The notes beneath the pieces were generated by a model. That model saw only the letters and a program-made list of their open reading frames with translations, made no database searches and had not been told where the DNA came from. This document shows positions 53,670 through 62,869 of a DNA stretch of 64,000 bases, in pieces. The stretch is from NCBI RefSeq assembly GCF_900184965.1, contig NZ_FXYA01000153.1:1-64000 (forward strand), read 5' to 3'. How positions within the stretch are numbered: the stretch's first letter is position 1; every line of letters begins with the position of its first letter. The DNA is from Akkermansia muciniphila. GTDB taxonomy: Bacteria > Verrucomicrobiota > Verrucomicrobiia > Verrucomicrobiales > Akkermansiaceae. A program made the translations under genes and the position numbers.

Positions 53670-54785
53670 TTACGGTTTTCTGCCGTCAAGAATGGACAGC
53701 AATTTTTTCAGCCACCTGATTTTGTCCCGGCGTTTCCGGAAAATATGGCCCCGGGAGAAGAACAGTTTCCATTGCTGGCCGCGGATATGGTGCCGGAGTA
53801 GCGGGGCCAGCCCCTGGGAAATCGCATCCAGTTCCTTCCGGAACGCGGGAAGTTTCTTTGCTTCCGGCCACCAGAAAAAGGAGTACAGGATCCAGTGGAA
53901 CTGCCCCATGGTTCCGGGGGCGTCAGGAAGCCGCCATGGTTTTTCCGGGCCGACCATATGCAGCAGTTTCCATGAACGTCCGCAGGATATGGACGGAACG
54001 TTTTCAAATTCGGTCCCGCGCAGGAGCCGTGTTTTTTCTTCATCCCAGGTCCAGGACAGGAATTGGAAGTTCCATTCCGGAGGCAACGGCGTTATGTCTC
54101 CGTGCAGGGCGATATTTAAGATGTCCTGGTCCGGATAGGGGAAGGGTTCCGGGCGGCTCCGGAGCCATTGGAGCAGGCGGTGTTCCAGGTTGCGGCGGCG
54201 CATCTGATCCAGATCCAGCACCAGGACGCCGGAATTGCAGTAGGAAAGGGGGGAGGAAAGGTAGTTGCCCATATATTCCAGATGGGGGTGCATCGTTCCT
54301 TTTTCAATACTCCAGAGGGCCAGGCCGTCTCCGGCCGCCGCTACGGAAGCTCCCCGCAAATCGGAAAAATACAGTTCGGCTACGTCTCCGGCCAGCAGGA
54401 CATCCGCGTCCAGATAAACGATCCTGCCGTACTGCGGGAACAGGCTGCCGGCCATCAGGCGGGCATACGCAAGGGGGGAGTAGCGGTCCTTGTTGCCGTT
54501 TTGAAAGAGCTGGCGGAATTCTTCCGGAAGTTGCAGGAAAGAAAGGGAAACCTGCGTAAAGGGGGCGGCGACCCGGTTCAGCTCCTGTATTATTCGCGCG
54601 TCCATTCCGTCGTGAACGATGTGAATGTCATAAAAGCGTCCGGAACCGGCGTGAAGGCAAAGGGTGTGAATGGCTACGCCCAGGGGCAGGCCCCAGCCGC
54701 CGGTGGCGGAAAACATGACGGGGATGCGTGATTTTTCCGGGGATGCGGGAACGGGCGGGGTTGTCATGGCATCGGGGAATTTCAT
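53670..54785 (-). CDS. Glycosyltransferase family 8
   Basis: The 371-residue protein has the GT8 fold: VMFSATGGWGLPLGVAIHTLCLHAG at the nucleotide end, RIVYLDADVLLAGDVAELY with the DxD metal site, YCNSGVLVLDLDQMRR, and DILNIALHGDITPLPPEWNFQ. GT8 enzymes are retaining and typically add glucose or galactose to LPS core or glycans. It is the last gene of the minus-strand glycan cluster, 212 bases beyond the SGNH gene. A Met at residue 7 is an alternative start. Acceptor unknown. Confidence 0.88.
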   Translation of the reverse strand: MKFPDAMTTPPVPASPEKSRIPVMFSATGGWGLPLGVAIHTLCLHAGSGRFYDIHIVHDGMDARIIQELNRVAAPFTQVSLSFLQLPEEFRQLFQNGNKDRYSPLAYARLMAGSLFPQYGRIVYLDADVLLAGDVAELYFSDLRGASVAAAGDGLALWSIEKGTMHPHLEYMGNYLSSPLSYCNSGVLVLDLDQMRRRNLEHRLLQWLRSRPEPFPYPDQDILNIALHGDITPLPPEWNFQFLSWTWDEEKTRLLRGTEFENVPSISCGRSWKLLHMVGPEKPWRLPDAPGTMGQFHWILYSFFWWPEAKKLPAFRKELDAISQGLAPLLRHHIRGQQWKLFFSRGHIFRKRRDKIRWLKKLLSILDGRKP

Positions 54786-54997
54786 GGGAAGGGTCTTGAA
54801 GAAGGGGCTGCGGGAAGGAATAGGCCGGGGAGGGAAAGAGCATGGAAGCTCCGTTCAGGCCGGAAAAGGGACGTCTGTTATTTGAAGAAGGGGGGGGAAT
54901 TTGAAGTCTTTAAATGCCGGGGCCGGGATTTTTGCGGGGGGTAACCGTTTCTCCCCGTATGGAAAATAATTTGGCGGTTTTCGTTCATTTGTCCGTT

Positions 54998-56293
54998 TCA
55001 TGGTTCGGGGCGGGTTTTCGGACATTCCTGTTCCTTTGGCGGTTCCTGCCGGGCGGAGAGAAGGGGCAGGAGCAGTCCGGCTGTTTTCCCGGCCTGGTAC
55101 GCGCGGTCCGGAGGGGAGAAATGGAAGGGATCTATATATCTGCGCCCCTGCATGAAGCCATGGTGGTCTGAAAGAACCGCGCCGGGCAGGGAAGATGCCG
55201 CCTCGCGGACAATGGCATTAAAGGCGGCGAGGGTTTTCTCTTTTTCTTCATTCAGCGTGCCGTCCGGCCCATCCATGATGGACGTACTGGTCGCCAGGAT
55301 GAGGAAACGGCAGCGCTTGCTGAGCTGGGAGGCGAATGCCATGTAATTTTTGCGGAAGTCATCCACGGAAATGGCGGAGACTTTATTGGTGACGTGGGAA
55401 CCGAAGGAAACAATGACGGCTTCGTATCCGGAGGAGGGAAAATATCCTGCAAGAGTGGGGAGATAGTCCGGATCTCCGGGAATCAGCGTGGAGGAGAACA
55501 AGTCAATGTCTTCCTGAAGTTCTGAGGCAAGGGGCCGCCACAAATGCCGCATGACGGAGCCGCCAATGAGCAGTATGCGCGCCTGCCCTTTTTCTGAATG
55601 AATGGCCGTAATCCAGTCGGTTTCCTCACGATAATGGGGAGGGGCCGTCAATGTCCTCCAGCGGGCAAGCATGCGTTCCTTCCGGCGTTTTCTTCTTTTC
55701 TCCAGCAGGCGGTGTATTTTCCCGGAACGCCTTTTCGCCCACGTTTGGCCGAAAGGCAGCCGGCGGAGAACCTGTTTTCCCAGATTCCGGTAAGCTTCCG
55801 GGAAATCTTCTTCCCCGGAACCGGGCAGGGAGCGGCATTGCAGCATATCGCCGCAAAAGTCAATGAATGGAAGGTTCAGCTTGCCTGCCAGCGTGCGAAG
55901 AAGGGTGTTCCAGGCTTCAAGGAGGCCTGGTTCTTCCGCATAGGGATGCCGGGCGCTGCCGTAGTCGGAGGGCGGGGATGACAGGAGGATCAGGCGGCGC
56001 GTTTGTTTCCGCAGAAAGGCGAAAAGCCTGCAAAGCATATCTTCGGCGCTTTCCATGAGCACTCCTTCCCGGAGGGGCTTTCCCATGAGCCTGCCGTTGG
56101 CGAGGGAAAGGTGCAGGGGCGGCCACATGAAAAGAATAACGCTGTAGCGGGCGCCGGAAAGGCTGTGCTCCATTTGCCGCCACAGGCGGGGATGGTTGAG
56201 CGGGAAATTGAAGATGAGCGTGTCCGCGGTCAGTCTGGACGATTTCAGATAGCCATGGTTTTTTGCCAGAGCGGAACTGCCGATCACCAGCAT
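54998..56293 (-). CDS. Tandem SGNH-hydrolase-like protein
   Basis: The 431-residue protein has two SGNH/GDSL-like blocks. Block 1 begins MLVIGSSALAKNHG (Ser of G-x-S). Block 2 begins ARILLIGGSVMRHLW and ends DPFHFSPPDRAYQAG, the D-x-x-H of the catalytic pair; SFGSHVTNK could supply the block I-III residues. Block 1 lacks a recognisable D-x-x-H, so it is probably inactive or a duplicate scaffold. The genomic place among glycosyltransferases suggests acyl transfer to, or deacylation of, a surface glycan. The start was set at MLVIGSS because 75 upstream codons overlap the next gene. Confidence 0.65.
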   Translation of the reverse strand: MLVIGSSALAKNHGYLKSSRLTADTLIFNFPLNHPRLWRQMEHSLSGARYSVILFMWPPLHLSLANGRLMGKPLREGVLMESAEDMLCRLFAFLRKQTRRLILLSSPPSDYGSARHPYAEEPGLLEAWNTLLRTLAGKLNLPFIDFCGDMLQCRSLPGSGEEDFPEAYRNLGKQVLRRLPFGQTWAKRRSGKIHRLLEKRRKRRKERMLARWRTLTAPPHYREETDWITAIHSEKGQARILLIGGSVMRHLWRPLASELQEDIDLFSSTLIPGDPDYLPTLAGYFPSSGYEAVIVSFGSHVTNKVSAISVDDFRKNYMAFASQLSKRCRFLILATSTSIMDGPDGTLNEEKEKTLAAFNAIVREAASSLPGAVLSDHHGFMQGRRYIDPFHFSPPDRAYQAGKTAGLLLPLLSARQEPPKEQECPKTRPEP

Positions 56294-56361
56294 TCTGTCA
56301 TTGCCGGGCAGGAGGTGGTCGTGTTGCTGATAGGAATAGATGAACACGGGGAAAACAGCGG

Positions 56362-57486
56362 TTACAGGGATGAGCGGGGGGGCCTCTTTGCAGAATAAAG
56401 AGTGCGCCCGAGTATTTGGATGGTGTCTATTCCGTTTTTGGAAAACCTCAGCCGGAACATGTGCCTCCTGGCGGTTTTGAACTTCCAGAAACATTGAAGG
56501 AGGCGCAGGTAAATCCACTGTCCGGCCAGGGCGGCCTCAAGGTAAGCCCGCTGTTCCCTGGGAATCCCACAAACGTGTTCGGAAGTGATGCCCGCCTCCC
56601 GCCAGAGTTCCGTCCAATGCCTGAGCCGCCCGGCCGGCATTTCATTGTCCGGAAAAAGCAGAGGGACAATATAGTTCATGTAGGCCGTGCGGTTGCTGCC
56701 CAGAACCCCTTCCCGGAGTTTTTCCCTGGTAAGCATCTCGAATATGGCGTAATAGCTTGCGGGCCGGGTTTCCGCTTTCCGGTTGCGCGAAGAAACGGAT
56801 TGGGGGCCGCCCAGCCCGTAGTGGTAGAGTTTTTCAGAGGTGAGGGCGACGCTGCGGCAGCGGGCGATGGCCCGGGAAACGTAAAGTGTGTCTTCTCCGC
56901 TGGTGAAGGAAGAAGGCAGGCGAACTTCCAGGGGGGCGGAACAGCCGGGGAGGAGCCGCCTGAACAATTTGCTCCAGACGACGCCGGTGATCCTGTCTTC
57001 CAGAAAGAGCCGGAATATTTCTCCTTTCTCCGTAAAGACGCCGTCGCAGGCGGTGTTTTCAACATGAAGGAGTTTTTCCTCAGTCATTCCGCGCGATTCT
57101 TCGCTTTCAGCCGGAAGGAAGGGGGAATAGGAACATTGGACCATGTCTGCCCCGGTTTCTTCCGCGAGCCGGTAGAGCCGTTCGTACATGTCCGGCTCAA
57201 CGTAGTCATCCGGATCCGCAAAACCCAGGTAAGGCGCTGCGGCTGCCCTGATTCCCGCGTTGCGGGCTTCCGCCCTGCCGGAATTTTCCTGTGTAATCAG
57301 GCGGAACCGGCTGTCTCCGGAAGCATATTTCCGGACGATGTCTCCGGACCCGTCTGTCGAACCGTCGTCCACGCAGATGATTTCCAGGTCGCGGAGGGTT
57401 TGTGCCGCCAGGCTGTCCAGACAGCGCGGAAGAAGGGGTCCCATGTTGTAGATGGGGACGATGACGGAAATGAGGGGAGAGGACAT
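56362..57486 (-). CDS. Glycosyltransferase family 2
   Basis: The 374-residue protein starts SSPLISVIVPIYNMGPLLPRCLDSL and has EIICVDDGSTDGSGDI and YLGFADPDDYVEPDMYERL, the GT-A nucleotide-sugar and DxD-type metal motifs of GT2. A C-terminal acceptor domain of about 200 residues follows. Inverting transferase, sugar unknown. It lies 25 bases from the GT11 gene, in the same operon orientation. Confidence 0.9.
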   Translation of the reverse strand: MSSPLISVIVPIYNMGPLLPRCLDSLAAQTLRDLEIICVDDGSTDGSGDIVRKYASGDSRFRLITQENSGRAEARNAGIRAAAAPYLGFADPDDYVEPDMYERLYRLAEETGADMVQCSYSPFLPAESEESRGMTEEKLLHVENTACDGVFTEKGEIFRLFLEDRITGVVWSKLFRRLLPGCSAPLEVRLPSSFTSGEDTLYVSRAIARCRSVALTSEKLYHYGLGGPQSVSSRNRKAETRPASYYAIFEMLTREKLREGVLGSNRTAYMNYIVPLLFPDNEMPAGRLRHWTELWREAGITSEHVCGIPREQRAYLEAALAGQWIYLRLLQCFWKFKTARRHMFRLRFSKNGIDTIQILGRTLYSAKRPPRSSL

Positions 57487-57510
57487 GGGCTGCTGCGTAA
57501 GGAAACGGGG

Positions 57511-58407
57511 TTATATCCGGAGCCATGAGCCGGGGATGAGTGCGTCGTCCGTATGGTACCGGTCGTTTTCATTCCTGTTGAACCAGATGCGCGGCGCGAT
57601 GACGATTTTCTCCGCGTGTTCGTTGAGCCAGGCCGCCCACCAGGAGAACGTGCTGTTGGCGATGATGTGGTGGCGGCAGTTTCGCATCAGCTCCAGATCG
57701 AAGTAGCCGGCGCCGCCGTCGTTGATATCCACATGGACATGGGGCAGGGCGGGCCTCAGGTGTTCTCGTGCCCACGCTGTGTCGTCCGAGAAGATGAAAT
57801 AACGCAGGGATTCCTGCGGAACGCCTGCCGCCCGCAGCCTTCCTTCCATTTCAGCCATGCTCCGGAGATAGTATTCCAGCGGCGGCGGAGAAAGGTAGGG
57901 GTTGGAGAGGTAATCCGTTCTCCTGATGTGCAGGGAAATGGAGCAGCAGGAACGGATGTCTTCAAGAATGCGGGCGTTTTCCGGAGTCAGGGGAGTTTTT
58001 AGACGGAATTCCCTGCAAAGCTGTTCCCGGCAGTGGAAGAAGTATTGTTCCGTTTGAAAATATCCCTTGAAATAGGTATGGCAGCGGGGTGGGGCCATGA
58101 GGCCGGGTTCGAACCCGTGCCGTTTTTCCTCCCGGAAATGAGGATATTTGGGGGCGGAGAACAGGGAACGCAGGCAGGCGGGAATGCGGGACTTGCGGAA
58201 AGCCCAGGAGGGAGGGCCCCCTTCAATGGGAAGGGAAATGTGGAAGTGATGGAGTTCGCAGACCCTCTTGTCATCATGTTCATATGATGAGGCTTCCAGC
58301 CTTGCTTTTTCCCCTTGCCGGGAGAGCGCGAAGAGAAAGGCGTATTGGAACAGCTGGTTTCCCAGCCCTCCGAAAAGACGCATGACCAATTCTTTTTTCT
58401 TTGCCAT
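57511..58407 (-). CDS. Glycosyltransferase family 11, alpha-1,2-fucosyltransferase type
   Basis: The 298-residue protein has RLFGGLGNQLFQYAFLFALS at its N-terminus (GT11), ISLHIRRTDYLSNPYL (the fucosyltransferase motif with H-x-R-R-x-D-Y) and YFIFSDDTAWA, NSTFSWWAAWL in order. GT11 enzymes move fucose from GDP-fucose to galactose by alpha-1,2 linkage. It starts at MAKKKELVMRLFG. GDP-fucose synthesis genes are not in the window. A fucosylated surface polymer would resemble host H antigen; that is inference. Confidence 0.9.
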   Translation of the reverse strand: MAKKKELVMRLFGGLGNQLFQYAFLFALSRQGEKARLEASSYEHDDKRVCELHHFHISLPIEGGPPSWAFRKSRIPACLRSLFSAPKYPHFREEKRHGFEPGLMAPPRCHTYFKGYFQTEQYFFHCREQLCREFRLKTPLTPENARILEDIRSCCSISLHIRRTDYLSNPYLSPPPLEYYLRSMAEMEGRLRAAGVPQESLRYFIFSDDTAWAREHLRPALPHVHVDINDGGAGYFDLELMRNCRHHIIANSTFSWWAAWLNEHAEKIVIAPRIWFNRNENDRYHTDDALIPGSWLRI

Positions 58408-58427
58408 GTTCAAGCAGGGAAAAGGGG

Positions 58428-59483
58428 TTAAAACGTGATATTCCTGCGTATTTCCTCCAGCTGTTCGCGTACTTGCCGCAGCTGTGCCCTGCCATTCCTC
58501 CTCCATGAGGGGACAGGGCAGAAATGGAGGAGCTTCCGGCGGATTCCGGTGTTTTTGCCGGCCCTCCGGAGCCTTCTTCCGAAGTCTGAAAAGCCGGAGG
58601 ATTGCAACAACAGGCGGAAAGGAAGATGCAGGGAGGCCCTCCGGCACTCGGCGGCCGTGCAATGGGCGGTCAGGAAGTCCCGGATGATGCTGTAAAGTAT
58701 TTCCTGCTCCGGCGGGGAGAAAGGCATGCCAAGCAGCCTCAGTTCAAATGGTTCATGCTCAATAAAGCGGACGAGATGGCCGGCTTTTCTTTTCCAGAGA
58801 TGGCGTTGTTCATAAAACTCTTCAATCAGGGAAAGCCACCGGGGGATCATGGGCAGGATGTCGGCGGTTCTTTTCCGTATCTGGTGGTGGTTGCCCTGTT
58901 CATGCTGGCGGTAATGGTAAACGGCCTCCGGACAGAAGGAAATTTTTTCTGTCAGCGCGAGCACGAAATGCGAGAAGAGGCCGTCTTCACAGGGGTGAAT
59001 GCCTTCCGGGAATTCCAGATTGTTTTTCAAGGGGAACTCCCGGCGCAGAAATATGCCGCAGGTGGGCAGGGCGGGGATTTTATCCGGCGGAAACCTGTCG
59101 CAGAACAGCTTTCCCGCTACGGTCAAATCGCTTGCTCCGCGGTCCGAGGCGTCCAGAAGATGTTTGAGAAAGGCCGCGTCGATGAAATCGTCGCCGTCAA
59201 CGAAACACAAATAGCGCCCGGAAGCGCGCCGCATGCCCAGATTTCGGGCGGAGGAAACGCCTCTGTTTTTCTGTTCAAAATAACGGATTCTTGAGTCCGC
59301 CTCTGAAAAACGCCGGGCGATTTCCCCCGACGAGTCGGAGGAACCGTCGTTAATGATGAGGCATTCCCACTCCGCAAGGGTTTGCCGGCGTATGCTGCTG
59401 ATGCACTCTTCAAGATATCGTTCCTGGTTGTAAACGGGAACAATGACGGAAACCTGGGGCTGTGGCGGGCAGGATTGGGTCAT
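58428..59483 (-). CDS. Glycosyltransferase family 2
   Basis: The 351-residue protein starts MTQSCPPQPQVSVIVPVYN and has CLIINDGSSDSSGEI and RYLCFVDGDDFIDAAFLKHLL, the GT2 nucleotide and metal-binding segments. The C-terminal part is Arg-rich. Its ATG overlaps the stop of the upstream GT4-like gene (ATGA, 59480-59483), so translation is coupled. Sugar and acceptor unknown. Confidence 0.9.
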   Translation of the reverse strand: MTQSCPPQPQVSVIVPVYNQERYLEECISSIRRQTLAEWECLIINDGSSDSSGEIARRFSEADSRIRYFEQKNRGVSSARNLGMRRASGRYLCFVDGDDFIDAAFLKHLLDASDRGASDLTVAGKLFCDRFPPDKIPALPTCGIFLRREFPLKNNLEFPEGIHPCEDGLFSHFVLALTEKISFCPEAVYHYRQHEQGNHHQIRKRTADILPMIPRWLSLIEEFYEQRHLWKRKAGHLVRFIEHEPFELRLLGMPFSPPEQEILYSIIRDFLTAHCTAAECRRASLHLPFRLLLQSSGFSDFGRRLRRAGKNTGIRRKLLHFCPVPSWRRNGRAQLRQVREQLEEIRRNITF

Positions 59484-60688
59484 TGGCGGGACTGTTGAGG
59501 TTCGGAGGGGGAGCATGCGGCAAGAGCCCGCTTCAGGTTGGAGCGGGATTCCCTGTCAATATCCCTGCCCAATTGGAGAAGCGCCTGCTGCATTTCCGCG
59601 TATTCCTCCTCCGTTTGCCTGATGGCGCGGAGCATGGCGCCGCCAAGCGTTTCTTCCCCGTAAAGAAGTGCGTTCCGGTCATTGAAGCCGTAGAAGGAAG
59701 CGAATTTTTCATGGATGACCGGAATCTTCGCGAATCCGTAAATGAGCAGGGCGGAGCCGGTGATGCCGGTGGTAATGTAGCGGTCGTGCGCCGGATTGCC
59801 GGGATCAAGGAGAGGCAGGAAATAGTCCGCCCGCCTCATGGCCTCGTACATGGCGGGGAAGTCGAGTTTTCCGGCCACATGCAGGAAGGGGCGCAGGTGG
59901 CCGGGAATTTCTCCCAGTTCTCCTTCCCCTACGATGATGACGGAAAAGTCCCTGTGGCCTTCATGGTAGATGGTTTGCAGCGCTTCAATCAGGAGGTTGT
60001 GGTTTTTCCGCTGTGCGGAAAGGGAACCTACGGTAATGAATACGGGTTCACGGTTCCTGGGCGCAGGCGGGATTTCCCCGAAAAAGTGCGGATTGACCAT
60101 CGTCCCTTTGGGAAAGGAGCCCAGCGTCAGCAGACGTCCCTGCCGTTCAAGCCCTTCTTCCCCGAACCGTGGGATGTCATTTAATTCATGTTCGACGGCC
60201 AGAAGATTGGTGAATCTGTCAAGCCCCGTCATGTGAAGGAAACCTGCCCATCCCGGAGTGTCATAAAAGGCGGATGTTGATACTAAAATGGCTTCGTACC
60301 GGTTGAGGACGGGAGCTTTGGCCAGGCGCTTCCATGAAGTGCACATGGCTGTGAAGATCTGGATCTCGTTTTCCTTGAAACAACACAGGGGCGATTGTCT
60401 GGCCAGGCTGTGATGCATCAGGACATCAACGCGGTATCCCATGTCGAGCAGGTGGCGGCAGAAACCGGGGATGACTTCCCCGTGGCAATAGTTGGGTTCC
60501 AGAATAAGGATGGTACGGCCGGCCACTGGATGCCTGCGCCATGCGCGCATGCTTCGGCGGGCGTCCCGGTCATAGTCGGACAGGAAATCGCGCAGGAAAG
60601 TGCGCCATTTTTTACGCAGGTTCCGAAACGGAATACACATGGTCAGCAATCGGAGCATGACTGTCTGCGTATGTGTCATTGGTTTCAT
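59480..60688 (-). CDS. Glycosyltransferase, GT4-like (GT-B fold)
   Basis: The 402-residue protein has GRTILILEPNYCHGEVIPGFCRHLLDMGYRVDVLMH in the N-terminal Rossmann lobe, EPVFITVGSLSAQRKNHNLLIEAL in the donor lobe and FSVIIVGEGEL. The motif E-x(7)-E normally seen near the C-terminus is not clear, so the family assignment is by overall plan. It is the first gene of the minus-strand operon, with a divergent GT2 397 bases away. Retaining transfer of a hexose is likely. Confidence 0.75.
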   Translation of the reverse strand: MKPMTHTQTVMLRLLTMCIPFRNLRKKWRTFLRDFLSDYDRDARRSMRAWRRHPVAGRTILILEPNYCHGEVIPGFCRHLLDMGYRVDVLMHHSLARQSPLCCFKENEIQIFTAMCTSWKRLAKAPVLNRYEAILVSTSAFYDTPGWAGFLHMTGLDRFTNLLAVEHELNDIPRFGEEGLERQGRLLTLGSFPKGTMVNPHFFGEIPPAPRNREPVFITVGSLSAQRKNHNLLIEALQTIYHEGHRDFSVIIVGEGELGEIPGHLRPFLHVAGKLDFPAMYEAMRRADYFLPLLDPGNPAHDRYITTGITGSALLIYGFAKIPVIHEKFASFYGFNDRNALLYGEETLGGAMLRAIRQTEEEYAEMQQALLQLGRDIDRESRSNLKRALAACSPSEPQQSRQ

Positions 60689-61085
60689 GGTGAAAAATTG
60701 CAGGAAATATAATGAATATCGCCTGACGCGGATGATGAATGGCCCTTGTTACCGTTCCGGGCGGTTTTTCCCCCGCCGGGTAAAAAAGAATACGTTGTGT
60801 GACGAGGGCTGAATACTTAATAAATTCATACTGAAAAGCAATATCAAAAAAACTCCTTGGCGCATGATGCCGGAGTATTCCTGACGGTTTGAATTTTCCG
60901 CCGTATTGCAGCCGTACCACAGCCCTCCGTTTCCGTTATTCCCGGGAACTTCCTTCGGGAGGCAGCCTTTGCATTTCTTTCCGGAAACAGTTTCCCTCTT
61001 CCGGTTGTTCCGTTTTTCAACAGATGGCGTTGCTGTTTTTTCTTGATGTGAATTTTCAATCCGGATAAAAAAGGATGCTTCCGCC
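60689..61085. promoter_or_regulatory. 397-base divergent region of the glycan cluster
   Basis: No gene is seen. It separates the minus-strand operon from the plus-strand GT2. TTGATG (61043-61048), 16 bases, ATAAAA (61065-61070) precede the 61086 start by 16 bases, so the transcript would be nearly leaderless. A CTTCC-TTCG-GGAGG tetraloop hairpin (60949-60962) and a GC-rich imperfect stem (about 60757-60782) lie between. Confidence 0.45.
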
Positions 61086-62162
61086 ATGAGCGTATCCGTT
61101 TCCATCATTGTTCCCTGTTATAATGTTGCCGCCTATTTGGACCAATGTATGGAAAGCCTGGCCGGTCAGAGCATGGAAGATATCGAAATCATTTGCGTCA
61201 ATGACGGTTCTTCCGACCATACGGCGGAGATATTGCGCGAATGGCGGGACAGGGACGGCCGCGTCCGGGTGATTGACCGGAAAAACAGCGGTGTTTCCGC
61301 GGCGAGGAACAGCGGCATGGAAGAGGCTGCGGGAAAGTATATCGGTTTTGTGGACCCGGACGACGTGGTGGAGCGGAATATGTTCCGGCGCCTGTTTGAT
61401 GCGGCCGTGGAAAAAGATGCGGACGTAGCGGTGTGCGGATACCATGAGTTCTGCGACCGCGGAGGCATGGATATGCCTGAAAGCGGCTGGTCGCCGTCAG
61501 CCGGGTTTTTCCCGGAAGAAAAAGCGGAGCGGTTCCGGCGGGGGACGCCCTGGAGCCGGTGCGCGGGAACGGTGTGGAATAAGCTGATCCGCAGGAAGCT
61601 GCTGGAAGAAAACGGTGTGCGTTTCGTTCCCGGATTGCGCCAGGGGGAGGATTTGTATTTCTGTTTGATGCTGTTGACTGTTGCTCCGCGGCTCCTGATC
61701 CTTCCCGACCGTTTGTACCATTACCGGAGGGAACGCCCCGGTTCCGCCTCCTGCGGGCGGGATCCCCGCCTGGGGGATTTCCGCATGGATTTGATGGGCA
61801 TGGAATCTCTGGCGCGTTTCTGGGGGGAGCGGGGGCTCCTTGATTCACCCGCCGCCTTCGGTCTGGTGGACTACTGCATGGAGTTGATGCGCAGGCATTT
61901 CATCATGAAAGAGGGAGCTTTTTTCAGGGCGTCTCCGGAAGACCGGGAAGTTCTGCTTTCCGGCTGGAAAAAGTGGCTGGAGCTGGTGGGCGCGGAGAAC
62001 GTCCTCCCCCGTCTGGACCGATGGGACCGGGCTTTTTGCCGCCTTTTGCTGGATTACCCCTGCCGGAGCAATTTTTTCTCTGCCCTGCATTCCCGCCTGA
62101 TGTCGTCCCGCAAGGGACGCCGGGGGGCTTACTATACCCTGAAAAGGCGCCTGATGAAGTGA
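61086..62162 (+). CDS. Glycosyltransferase family 2
   Basis: The 358-residue protein begins MSVSVSIIVPCYNVAAYLDQCMESLAG and has IEIICVNDGSSDHTAEIL and GKYIGFVDPDDVVERNMFRRL, a full GT2 core. The C-terminal half is Arg-rich with WNKLIRRKLLEENGVRFVPG. It is divergent from the main operon but probably part of the same glycan pathway. It resembles the other two GT2 genes of the cluster in its N-terminal core. Confidence 0.9.
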   Translation: MSVSVSIIVPCYNVAAYLDQCMESLAGQSMEDIEIICVNDGSSDHTAEILREWRDRDGRVRVIDRKNSGVSAARNSGMEEAAGKYIGFVDPDDVVERNMFRRLFDAAVEKDADVAVCGYHEFCDRGGMDMPESGWSPSAGFFPEEKAERFRRGTPWSRCAGTVWNKLIRRKLLEENGVRFVPGLRQGEDLYFCLMLLTVAPRLLILPDRLYHYRRERPGSASCGRDPRLGDFRMDLMGMESLARFWGERGLLDSPAAFGLVDYCMELMRRHFIMKEGAFFRASPEDREVLLSGWKKWLELVGAENVLPRLDRWDRAFCRLLLDYPCRSNFFSALHSRLMSSRKGRRGAYYTLKRRLMK

Positions 62163-62242
62163 AAAGGGGAAATTCCTCCCCCTTTCCCTGTTGTTCCGGT
62201 GCCGCATGGGGTTTGCGGAAAGGCGGAATGCCTGCCGGCATC

Positions 62243-62806
62243 CTACAGGCCCGTGTAGCACATCTGCTCTTTGAGTTGGGCCACCTGGAGGTCTTCCCCC
62301 AGATATTCCCCGATGGAGTAGCCGAAGAGCATGGCGGCGCCGGGGCCGTTGGCGGTGAGCATGTTGCCGTCCAGCACCACATTTTCATCTTTCACAATAT
62401 GGGCGCCGGCTTCGTTGAGTTCCCGGTAAACGTCCTGGGCCGGGTAGGCCGTGACGTTCCTGTCCTTCACCAGGCCCGCTTTGGCCAGCACGATGGGGGC
62501 GGCGCAGATGGCGGCCACCAGCTTGCCCGCTTCATGCATTTTTTTGACCAGATGGATAACTTCCGGCGTGTCGCGGAGTACCCAGGAGCCCGCGCCGCCG
62601 GGCAGGATCAGGGCGTCCAGCTTGTCGGCATGGAGTTTATCCAGCATGGTGTCCGTGCTGACGGTTACTTCATGGGTGCTGACCACCTTGTCGGACTGGA
62701 CGCCGGCAAGCACTACGTCCATGTTCAGGCGCCGCAGGATGTCCAGCGGAGCCATGAGTTCGATTTCTTCAAATCCGGGGGCGGCAAGTATGGCGACTTT
62801 TTTCAT
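62243..62806 (-). CDS. DJ-1/PfpI family protein
   Basis: The 187-residue protein starts MKKVAILAAPGFEEIELMAPLDIL, with the conserved Glu of the FEE motif. The nucleophile elbow VAAICAAPIVLAKAGLV holds the reactive Cys. This clade covers DJ-1/ThiJ/YajL-like proteins linked to oxidative and carbonyl stress or protease-like activity. Family length of about 185-195 is normal. It lies 63 bases after the lipoyl protein gene on the same strand. Activity not assigned. Confidence 0.9.
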   Translation of the reverse strand: MKKVAILAAPGFEEIELMAPLDILRRLNMDVVLAGVQSDKVVSTHEVTVSTDTMLDKLHADKLDALILPGGAGSWVLRDTPEVIHLVKKMHEAGKLVAAICAAPIVLAKAGLVKDRNVTAYPAQDVYRELNEAGAHIVKDENVVLDGNMLTANGPGAAMLFGYSIGEYLGEDLQVAQLKEQMCYTGL

Positions 62807-62869
62807 GGTTGGTAAGACAGGGGGAGGAAGTGGAACGTTCAAGGAAAAGAGCAATATGTTCCGGTAGCC

